Of a stretch of DNA of 31,109 nucleotides, positions 24,656-31,109 are shown in pieces. Origin of the DNA: CAZYYO01 sp964650965. GTDB lineage: Bacteria > Bacillota > Clostridia > Lachnospirales > Lachnospiraceae. The stretch lies in contig CAZYYO010000028.1 of the NCBI GenBank assembly GCA_964650965.1, forward strand, positions 1-31,109. Reading direction: 5' to 3'. Each line of letters opens with the position of its first letter. The stretch's first letter is position 1. Under the pieces are notes generated by a model. It was not told the DNA's origin, made no database searches, and worked only from the letters and a program-made list of their open reading frames with translations. A program made the position numbers and the translations under genes.

Positions 24656-26041
24656 CTATCGAAGACCCTTTTCTCTTAATTCCTTCTGGATTTCAGCGAT
24701 TCCTTCTTTCTCCAGATTGATTTTATGGAAGAAAAATGCTGCAATCAAGAATAATATCGCCGGATATACGCTTAATAGAACTCGAATCATAAAAATTGCA
24801 CTGTCCGGCTGTGTTACCATGCTGTCTGCTTCACTGCTGATGTATCCGCTGAATGCCAACATTACACCAGAGATTCCAGCTGCTAATCCAATACCTATCT
24901 TGCCTCCCATAGTAGCTGCTGAGGAAATGGTTCCATCCATTGGTTTCCCTGACTTATATAATGCATAGTCACATATCTCGCCTGTAAGAGGAATTAACGC
25001 AACCGTAAATGGAATTGCTGCCAAGCTTGCCAGGGTTTTTCCAACCATAAAGATACCCAGATTATCGTTTGCCAGGAAGATAATCATGTGTCCCACTGCA
25101 GCTGTAATCATACCAGTCACGATACAGTTTCTCTTACCGAATTTGTTAATCACAGGAATCATAAGTGGCAGCAGGAAAATTAAAAACATACTGGGCAAAT
25201 TAATTAATGTGGCAACTCCCACATCCTTAAATATGTATTTTGCATAATAATTGGCAACAGGAGCTGCTGTTAAATTATAAGAAATCGTTCCTAGTGCAAG
25301 GAAAATAAAATATTTATTCTTCACCAACGCCTTAAGAGACTCCATAACAGGTTGATTCTCTGTAAGATTCTCCTGGGACCTTTCTGTAACCGTTTCTCTG
25401 GTACATGCAACACCGATAATTGTTGCAATGACTGCCATAACTGCAAACACAGCGGTAGCTACACTATACGCCGCCTGGCTTTCATTCATAAAGGAAAGTA
25501 TCTTAGGAACTACCAGGCCAATCAGTATAACGGGCACCAGTGTTCCATACGCAGAAAACACGCCCAACACGCCTCGCTGTTTCGAATCTGATGTTAATAA
25601 ATTATTCATAGTTCCGCAGGCCACAGATGTCATCGTTCCAAAGAAAGGATTTGCCAGGAAATAGAAGCCTGCACAAAATGCCACCTTACCACCATAGGAT
25701 AATCCATCCGGACAATCAAAAAGCAGCATAATAGAAATCGCAATTCCAATTCCACCTGCTAACACCCAGGGACGTGCCTTTCCTAATTTGGTATGTGTTC
25801 TATCTACAATCATACCCATGATAATATCTGTAACACCATCTGTTATCTTAGTAATCATTAATATCATTGCCACGGCACCCATAGAGATACCAACTGCATC
25901 TGTATAATACAGATTAATATAATTTGGTACATACCCCGTTGCAACAGCACTTACCATAGCACAGAATAGAATACCAAGCTTTTGATTTGCTCCCAGCTTC
26001 TCTATGCCATCTTGTGATGCTTTTTTCCCTTTTCCAAACAT
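24656..26041 (-). CDS. GPH-family sugar:cation symporter (MFS), module III
   Basis: This 461-aa, roughly 12-helix transporter shows the GPH signatures ITKITDGVTD and the loop motif GKARPWV near residues 80-90. It is the first gene of the symporter-GH3-esterase-metallo-hydrolase operon and should import the glycoside these enzymes process. GGAGG lies 7 bp before ATG 26041. It is a paralogue of the symporters at 266-1621 and 27693-29207; the three differ in length and loops, which suggests different substrates. Confidence 0.9.
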   Translation of the reverse strand: MFGKGKKASQDGIEKLGANQKLGILFCAMVSAVATGYVPNYINLYYTDAVGISMGAVAMILMITKITDGVTDIIMGMIVDRTHTKLGKARPWVLAGGIGIAISIMLLFDCPDGLSYGGKVAFCAGFYFLANPFFGTMTSVACGTMNNLLTSDSKQRGVLGVFSAYGTLVPVILIGLVVPKILSFMNESQAAYSVATAVFAVMAVIATIIGVACTRETVTERSQENLTENQPVMESLKALVKNKYFIFLALGTISYNLTAAPVANYYAKYIFKDVGVATLINLPSMFLIFLLPLMIPVINKFGKRNCIVTGMITAAVGHMIIFLANDNLGIFMVGKTLASLAAIPFTVALIPLTGEICDYALYKSGKPMDGTISSAATMGGKIGIGLAAGISGVMLAFSGYISSEADSMVTQPDSAIFMIRVLLSVYPAILFLIAAFFFHKINLEKEGIAEIQKELREKGLR

Positions 26042-26311
26042 TCATTCATCCTCCATTTTCTTAATTATCATTATCCATCAAAATTATTCCTAAATGGAAT
26101 CATTTATTTATTACAATTATACCTTCCATATCATACTGCAAAAACCTAGTGAATTGCCAAACTATCATATAATCTTGCTCAATCCTGGTTTTCAGCTTCT
26201 TCATTTCTCATACAAACTGTGATAAAATAAAGGGCATATTGAACTATGCCCTCTTCTCCATCTGCTAATTTGTATATTTGGAGAGGACATACCCATTGGT
26301 AAGGAGCCACT
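26042..26311. promoter_or_regulatory. Divergent control region of module III
   Basis: This 270-bp gap separates the symporter operon (minus) and AraC gene (plus). It holds TATAAT on the minus strand (26121-26116) with only weak -35 matches, and TATAAT on the plus strand (26168-26173), also lacking a clear -35. An inverted repeat ATTCC-N5-GGAAT (26086-26100) lies between the minus -10 and the gene start and could be an operator. AGGGCATA/TATGCCCT (26231-26252, 6-nt loop) forms a hairpin in the AraC 5' leader. Confidence 0.45.
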
Positions 26312-27580
26312 ATGTATAACAGAAATAAATTGAATTTCTTTAAGGAGCTTGTCCACTGCAATTATTCAATGAATTTTTCTCAATATGACACAGACATGAA
26401 TGTTATAGAAACAGACTTTGACTACGAGCTTTCTTTGAATCAGGTCAGGCTTGCAGATATTGCTATTCAACAGCATTATATGGATCCCCATCTGGAAAAC
26501 GGGGCAATGCCACGTCTTATCAGTGACGAATTAGGCGTTATGTGGGCTGTTATCTTCGAGCTGGAAAAGGGTGAGGTCATTCATTATCACATTATGGGAC
26601 CAGCCTTTGTAAATCAAAAATCTTTAACTCATATTGATCATCTGCTAAATGGCATATCTCTGAATATTCCTGCCAAAAGACAGATTCGTAAATATCTGGA
26701 ACGGTTGCCTTTGTTGTCCAGTACTAATTTCTATCAGTACGCTGTCATGTTTCATTACTGCATTCGCCGAGAGAAAATACAAATCAGCGACCTGCAGCAT
26801 ACCAGTATTAGTAATATAAAGGACCAGTTGCTGGCAAAAGAGTTGTATCCACAGGAATTAACAAATAAATCAATGGTAGATGATTCTGATGATTATGGTC
26901 GGGAACATCATCCTTCTGTACGACACTATGAAGAGCTCATAACCAAAGCAATTTCCACTGGCGATATCAGTAAGCTTCATTTATTAGAAAAGGGTGTCTC
27001 AATCAGTTCTGGCATGCAGACAAAGCATATGGATTTTATTCAGAGTGCTAAATTTTCTTCCATCACCTTACTAACCTTATGCAGTCGTGCAGCCATAGAA
27101 GGTGGATTACCCTCTGCCACAGCATATTCTCTATCTGATATCTATGGTGATGAAGTGAACGCCTGTCGAACTTTAGAAGATATCCGTCTTCTAAATGGTG
27201 CTATTTTCAAAGATTTCGTTACCAGAGTTCACAACTATCGGCAAAACTCCAAAATATCTCAGCCTATCCAGACCTGTTGCGATTATATTCTGATGAATGT
27301 ACCTCCCTCCAATCTTTCTATGGACGAGCTGGCACATATGGCAGGTTATTCCAATTACTATTTTTCCCGTAAATTTAAGAAGGAAGTGGGTGTAACGGTA
27401 AACCAGTATATTCTAAATGTCAAAATAGATTATGCCAAGAATCTCTTGCGTACAGGTAATCTTACGATTACCAAAATCGGGGAAATGCTTAACTTCTGTT
27501 CTCGTAGCTATTTTACCGATGTCTTTCTTCGAAATGTTGGGGTAACACCGTTGGAGTACCGGAAGCAAAAAGACTTATAG
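26312..27580 (+). CDS. AraC-family transcriptional regulator, module III, long N-terminal domain
   Basis: This 422-aa regulator has a C-terminal double HTH of about 100 residues (LSMDELAHMAGYSNYYFSRKFKKEVG, then FCSRSYFTDVFLRNVGVTPLEYR). The N-terminal 310 residues are not an obvious cupin: they contain a beta stretch with GVMWAVIFELEKGEVIHYHIMGP and a long mixed helical region. I do not recognise that domain. AAGGAG stands 5 bp before the ATG. It is divergent from the symporter-GH3 operon and probably controls it. A strong bidirectional terminator follows. Confidence 0.87.
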   Translation: MYNRNKLNFFKELVHCNYSMNFSQYDTDMNVIETDFDYELSLNQVRLADIAIQQHYMDPHLENGAMPRLISDELGVMWAVIFELEKGEVIHYHIMGPAFVNQKSLTHIDHLLNGISLNIPAKRQIRKYLERLPLLSSTNFYQYAVMFHYCIRREKIQISDLQHTSISNIKDQLLAKELYPQELTNKSMVDDSDDYGREHHPSVRHYEELITKAISTGDISKLHLLEKGVSISSGMQTKHMDFIQSAKFSSITLLTLCSRAAIEGGLPSATAYSLSDIYGDEVNACRTLEDIRLLNGAIFKDFVTRVHNYRQNSKISQPIQTCCDYILMNVPPSNLSMDELAHMAGYSNYYFSRKFKKEVGVTVNQYILNVKIDYAKNLLRTGNLTITKIGEMLNFCSRSYFTDVFLRNVGVTPLEYRKQKDL

Positions 27581-27598
27581 TTCTGCCTTTTCATAACA

Positions 27599-27643
27599 AA
27601 AAAGTCACAGAAGAAATGTAAAAATTTTCTTCTGTGACTTTTT
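27599..27643. terminator. Bidirectional intrinsic terminator
   Basis: An 18-bp perfect stem (27599-27616 with 27626-27643, core AGTCACAGAAGAAA) with a 9-nt loop, A-rich on one side and T-rich on the other, lies between the convergent AraC and symporter genes. It can end both transcripts. Confidence 0.93.
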
Positions 27644-27692
27644 CTATTACTTATTCTTTTTTTAACAGCTTATTAACTATTATAAGTTTATC

Positions 27693-29207
27693 CTATGCTT
27701 CCTCAGCTAATTTCACAGCTGCAGCATCACGCTTCGCCTGATTGTGAGCCTGAACCTCTGCAAGATGCTTTGGATCTAAGGTGTAATTCTTCATTGCAAC
27801 AATGTTGCAAAGGAATCCAAAGATTGGAAGTCCAAAGGACAATACCAAAGTTAATGAGAAGATAGCTGGTGTTACCTTATCTCCCATCTGTGGCATGGTA
27901 TTTACATATCCAACCAAAGCAATTGCTACTGTTGCAACTGTAGAACAGATAGAGGACATTCCCTTATCAAACAAGGAATATACACCTGCAATAACACTAG
28001 GCATAAAGTTACCAGAGCGGAATTCTTCTCCATCTGCAACGTCAGCTCTCATGGTATTAGCAGCTACTGACAGTAACATACGGCCTGCGGTCATACCAAC
28101 GGTACATGCTACCCACAGTAAGAATGCCCAGGAGCCCTGTGAACCAATTGTCTTCATTCCTGTAGGTCCAAGGATAATACATACAGCCAACTGTAATGCT
28201 GAAATGACAATTGAGAACCAGGAGAACCATACAGTACCCTTCTTAGCACCAATCTTACCGATTACAATTCCACCAAGGAATGCAAATGCAAGTCCAATAG
28301 CAGATGCATAATTGTTAGCTACCTGTGTTGCTGCAAAGCTTCCGATTAATACACCAGATAACAGATTGAGAATTACAGACTGTGTTGCTGTGGTCTGAGC
28401 AAATTTATCTGTTGCACAAGTTACAATGTAACGCTGCACATCCTTATTCTTAGACAGAACATGCCACATTTGTTTCAAGCCGACCTTTTCTGACTTATTA
28501 AGAATTGCTTTCGCATTGGCTTCTTTCCATACGATATCATTATCTGCTCTTGCGATACCAATCATAGATAAAACACAGCAGATAAGAGAAATGATAATAT
28601 AGAAGTTTGTCATTTCTCGAAGCATTGGAATGTTGTACTGATTATCATATTTCGGCAGAATGGCGAATGTAACAACATTACTAAGAAGAATTGGAACTCC
28701 ATAGCTAAATAATGTTCCCAAGAATCCCATCATAGGACGCTGCTTCGGATCATTTGTTAAAACAGCTCCCATTACAGAGCCCGCTACATTATTAACGGTA
28801 TAACCGATAACGTAAATAACATAAATCAGGATAAACATAAATAATCCCAAAGCTCCCTTAAAATGTCCAGGTCCTAAAGAATACATCATAAATACTGCTC
28901 CTGCTTCAATAATCCAACCAATCAGAAGGAACGGACGACATTTACCAAATCTTGTCGGGAATTTCTCAAATACATATGCGATTGCTGTATCCGTAACAGC
29001 ATCCAGAATTCTGGTAAATGTAATAATAACACCTACCAAGGCTGTAGCAATACCGTAGCCCTCACTTCCTGCATAGCTGGCATATACCATGCACATATAC
29101 ATGCAGATATTATTTCCACAGCATGCATTGGACAAAATCAATTCCCAAGTTTTCGCACGACGATACTTTACTTCGCCAGGTGCAGTAGCATTCACTTCGT
29201 TGCTCAT
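27693..29207 (-). CDS. GPH-family sugar:cation symporter (MFS), orphan
   Basis: This 504-aa, 12-helix transporter carries the GPH signatures FTRILDAVTD and FGKCRPF. It is longer than its two paralogues here, with an Ala/Lys-rich cytoplasmic tail (HNQAKRDAAAVKLAEEA). GGGAGG precedes ATG 29207. It has no glycosidase partner of its own: it ends at the shared terminator and its upstream side is the tandem repeat array. It may serve enzymes encoded elsewhere or add capacity to module III. Confidence 0.9.
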   Translation of the reverse strand: MSNEVNATAPGEVKYRRAKTWELILSNACCGNNICMYMCMVYASYAGSEGYGIATALVGVIITFTRILDAVTDTAIAYVFEKFPTRFGKCRPFLLIGWIIEAGAVFMMYSLGPGHFKGALGLFMFILIYVIYVIGYTVNNVAGSVMGAVLTNDPKQRPMMGFLGTLFSYGVPILLSNVVTFAILPKYDNQYNIPMLREMTNFYIIISLICCVLSMIGIARADNDIVWKEANAKAILNKSEKVGLKQMWHVLSKNKDVQRYIVTCATDKFAQTTATQSVILNLLSGVLIGSFAATQVANNYASAIGLAFAFLGGIVIGKIGAKKGTVWFSWFSIVISALQLAVCIILGPTGMKTIGSQGSWAFLLWVACTVGMTAGRMLLSVAANTMRADVADGEEFRSGNFMPSVIAGVYSLFDKGMSSICSTVATVAIALVGYVNTMPQMGDKVTPAIFSLTLVLSFGLPIFGFLCNIVAMKNYTLDPKHLAEVQAHNQAKRDAAAVKLAEEA

Positions 29208-29247
29208 AAAAACCTCCCATTTCTATGTAATTATTAATTTCTTGTTA

Positions 29248-29256
29248 ATTCTAGCA
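29248..29256 (-). promoter_or_regulatory. Extended -10 promoter of the orphan symporter gene
   Basis: The minus strand reads TGCTAGAAT (29256-29248), an extended -10 box (TGn plus TAGAAT), about 40 bp before the ATG. No good -35 is visible, as is common for extended -10 promoters. Confidence 0.45.
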
Positions 29257-29310
29257 TAATTATGTGAAGTGCATAGATTGTTTATTCGTCTTTTTTTCTG
29301 TTTTTTCGTT

Positions 29311-29864
29311 GCGTTACAGGTAATTGCTTGTCCATTATTCATATTGGTAAACCCTGATATGCCGTTTTCTATTCTTTTGGGTTACTTTGCTCCTGTTGTT
29401 ACCGGCATAGTAACCCCTAGTCGTGCAGTTTCTTCTATTCTGGGTTACTTTGACTCTGTCTTTACCGGCATAGTAACCCCTGATCGTTCAGTTTCTTCTA
29501 TTCTGGGTTACTTTGACTCTGTCTTTACCGGCATAGTAACCCCTNNNNNNNNNNNNNNNNNNNNNNNNNNNNNNNNNNNNNNNNNNNNNNNNNNNNNNNN
29601 NNNNNNNNNNNNNNNNNNNNNNNNNNNNNNNNNNNNNNNNNNNNGTGCAGTTTCTTCTGTTCTGGGTTACTTTGACTCTGTGTTTACCGGCATAGTAACC
29701 CCTGGTCGTTCAGTTTCTTCTAGTCTGGGTTACTTTGACTCTGTGTTTACCGGCATAGTAACCCCTGGTTGTGCAGTTTCTTCTGTTCTGGGTTACTTTG
29801 ACTCTGTGTTTACCGGCATAGTAACCCCTAGTCGTTCAGTTTCTTCTAGTCTGGGTTACTTTGA
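29311..29864. repeat. 63-bp tandem repeat array with inverted repeat in each unit
   Basis: Full units start at 29379, 29442, 29505, 29664, 29727 and 29790, with a truncated one at 29853 and a degenerate one from about 29311. Each unit contains GGGTTACT, a 22-nt loop and AGTAACCC, so each can form an 8-bp hairpin, and then a 25-nt linker. Linkers alternate GTGCAG and GTTCAG, giving a 126-bp higher-order period after the gap. Because 63 is a multiple of three, a frame stays open through the array, but it has no ribosome site and is probably not a gene. The array runs directly into copy 2 of the 167-nt element. Confidence 0.9.
29545..29644. other. Assembly gap of 100 N inside the tandem repeat
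   Basis: Exactly 100 undetermined bases interrupt the array. Unit phase does not match across it (29505 to 29664 is 159, not a multiple of 63), so 100 is a placeholder. In register the missing length should be 4 plus a multiple of 63. Confidence 0.97.
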
Positions 29865-29888
29865 ATACACCTACGTGCATGATATTTT

Positions 29889-30055
29889 GTCAAGAAGTCC
29901 CTGGCAGACTTTATGGTGACAATCTGAGACTCTGTAAGAACGTCAGCACTTGCCTGAGGCAGGGAGAATTTCCTGCCTCAGGCTTAGTACTGCTACGTTC
30001 TTACCGAAGTGCAAACGGGTCTCAGATGTCACCATAAAGTCTGCCAGGGGCTGAG
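29889..30055. repeat. 167-nt dispersed structured element, copy 2
   Basis: This copy has the same orientation and length as the one at 79-245. Changes in stems are compensated: 29910/30038 is T-A where copy 1 has G-T, and the 29954-29955 / 29980-29981 pairs are CT/AG where copy 1 has AA/TT. It lies between the etfA terminator and the tandem array. Confidence 0.85.
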
Positions 30056-30114
30056 GTCATAACACCAGCTAATCTTCCAGGAAGCAAGATCCTACTTTCC
30101 CAACACCACAACAG

Positions 30115-30141
30115 AAAAAGAGACAGGTCAAAACCTGTCTC
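30115..30141 (-). terminator. Intrinsic terminator of the etf operon
   Basis: On the minus strand GAGACAGGT pairs with ACCTGTCTC around a 4-nt TTTG loop and is followed by TTTTT. It lies about 35 bp after the etfA stop codon. Confidence 0.93.
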
Positions 30142-30176
30142 AATCTCAAAATGTAAAATAAGAATATGGGTAATAA

Positions 30177-31109
30177 CTAGTTTGCTGCTACTTCAGCCTT
30201 CAAAGCCTTAGTAAGCATAGGAACGATCTTGTTCAGATCGCCAACGATGCCGTAATCAGCAACGTCGAAGATAGGTGCAGAATCATCCTTGTTAATAGCG
30301 ATGATAATGTCAGATTCTTCCATACCTGCGGTATGCTGGATTGCTCCAGAAATACCAATTGCGAAGTATACGTTAGGACGAACGGTTTTACCAGTCTGTC
30401 CAACCTGAAGATCTTTTGGTTTCCAGCCGTTATCAACAACTGCTCTAGAGCAGCTAACGGTTCCACCGATTGCTTCTGCAAGCTCATCTAAGATTGCGAA
30501 GTTCTCAGCACTTCCAACACCACGACCACCAGAAACTAAAATCTTAGCGTCCATGATATCTACTGTTTCAGAAACAGATTTAACGATATTTAAAATTTCA
30601 ACATATTTGTTGTTTTTGGTTAATCCAGCGTCAAATTCTTCAACAACTGCTTTTGCACCCTTTACTGGCTCAAGCTTCTGCATAACACCAGGTCTTACCG
30701 TAGCCATCTGAGGTCTGTTGTAAGGACAAGCGATAGTTGCGATTGTGTTACCACCAAATGCTGGACGAGTCATTAATAACTGATTGTGAAGCTGTTCCTG
30801 TCCAGGAGCTGCATTTAATGGGAAATCACCGATTTCAAGAACGGTACAGTCTGCTGTTAATCCAGTCTTTACTCTTGCAGAAACAGTAGGACCTAAATCT
30901 CTACCGATTGCAGTAGCACCTACTAATACGATTTCTGGTTTGTAGGTATTGATGACAGCTGCTAATGCCTGTGCATAAGGCTCAGTTCTATATTCCTTTA
31001 ATTCAGGATCATCAACAACGATAACCTTGTCAGCACCATACTCTGCTAACTGATCTGCTAATCCTTTGATTCCAGATCCTAATAAAACAGCTGTTACTTC
31101 TGTATTTAA
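30177..31109 (-). CDS. Electron transfer flavoprotein subunit alpha, 3' part
   Basis: This reading frame is open to the right edge of the window, so about 310 C-terminal residues are present and the start is missing. EtfA with EtfB passes electrons from acyl-CoA dehydrogenase; in anaerobes the Etf-Bcd complex can bifurcate electrons to ferredoxin. Visible are the domain I segment PEIVLVGATAIGRDLGPTVSAR and the C-terminal FAD domain with SGGRGVGSAENF, VGQTGKTVRPNVYFAIGISGAIQHTAGM and the late IIIAINKD. An in-frame Met at 30773 is internal. The gene ends its operon at the terminator that follows. etfB and an acyl-CoA dehydrogenase gene are expected upstream, outside the window. Confidence 0.95.
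   Translation of the reverse strand, partial: LNTEVTAVLLGSGIKGLADQLAEYGADKVIVVDDPELKEYRTEPYAQALAAVINTYKPEIVLVGATAIGRDLGPTVSARVKTGLTADCTVLEIGDFPLNAAPGQEQLHNQLLMTRPAFGGNTIATIACPYNRPQMATVRPGVMQKLEPVKGAKAVVEEFDAGLTKNNKYVEILNIVKSVSETVDIMDAKILVSGGRGVGSAENFAILDELAEAIGGTVSCSRAVVDNGWKPKDLQVGQTGKTVRPNVYFAIGISGAIQHTAGMEESDIIIAINKDDSAPIFDVADYGIVGDLNKIVPMLTKALKAEVAAN

Noticed and set aside
29379..29864. CRISPR array
   Set aside because: The segments between the conserved hairpins are themselves near-identical and the unit is a simple tandem repeat; no cas genes are present.
29269..29919. Long plus-strand reading frame with 21-residue protein repeats and a hydrophobic N-terminus
   Set aside because: It exists because the 63-bp repeat is a multiple of three without stops. 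It begins with GTG and has no ribosome site, crosses the N gap, and ends inside the structured element.

Overview
The window looks like a chromosome segment of a low-GC, gut-type Bacillota, most likely a Lachnospiraceae relative. The reasons are AGGAGG-type ribosome sites throughout, sugar uptake by GPH/MFS symporters beside intracellular glycosidases under divergent AraC regulators, an EtfA typical of clostridial acyl-CoA dehydrogenase operons, and no SusC/D genes. The genus is inferred; no rRNA or other marker gene is present.

Layout. (1) 79-245: first copy of a 167-nt, highly self-complementary dispersed element. (2) 266-5311: sugar module I, a GH2 glycosidase and GPH symporter (minus) facing an AraC regulator (plus). 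(3) 5320-15393: a minus-strand cassette that reads as a RiPP biosynthesis locus. In transcription order it holds a PqqD-like recognition protein, an S24/S26-type peptidase, an NTP_transf_5-type nucleotidyltransferase, an 80-aa Cys-containing precursor, a radical SAM/SPASM enzyme, an HPr-kinase-like protein, an ABC exporter, a secreted alpha/beta esterase and a DUF2142-like membrane protein. (4) 15465-20448: sugar module II, a serine hydrolase and GH78 alpha-L-rhamnosidase (minus) facing an AraC regulator. (5) 20443-27580: sugar module III, a GPH symporter, permuted GH3, esterase and metallo-beta-lactamase-fold hydrolase (minus) facing a third AraC regulator. (6) 27693-29207: a lone GPH symporter. 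(7) 29311-30055: a 63-bp tandem repeat array, interrupted by an assembly gap, running into the second copy of the 167-nt element. (8) 30177-31109: the 3' part of etfA, running off the right edge, with its terminator.

How it works together. The three sugar modules look like import and trimming units for rhamnose-containing and other beta-linked, acylated glycosides. The RiPP cassette combines radical SAM chemistry with the kinase and nucleotidyltransferase types known from tailoring of some lasso peptides, but it has no lasso cyclase or transglutaminase-like protease. Its precursor has three cysteines exactly 17 residues apart, and a terminator-like hairpin lies between precursor and radical SAM genes.

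The two most striking unexplained items are the 167-nt element and the precursor/maturase set. The two element copies differ at 12 positions, six of which form three compensatory base-pair changes; no difference breaks the proposed fold.
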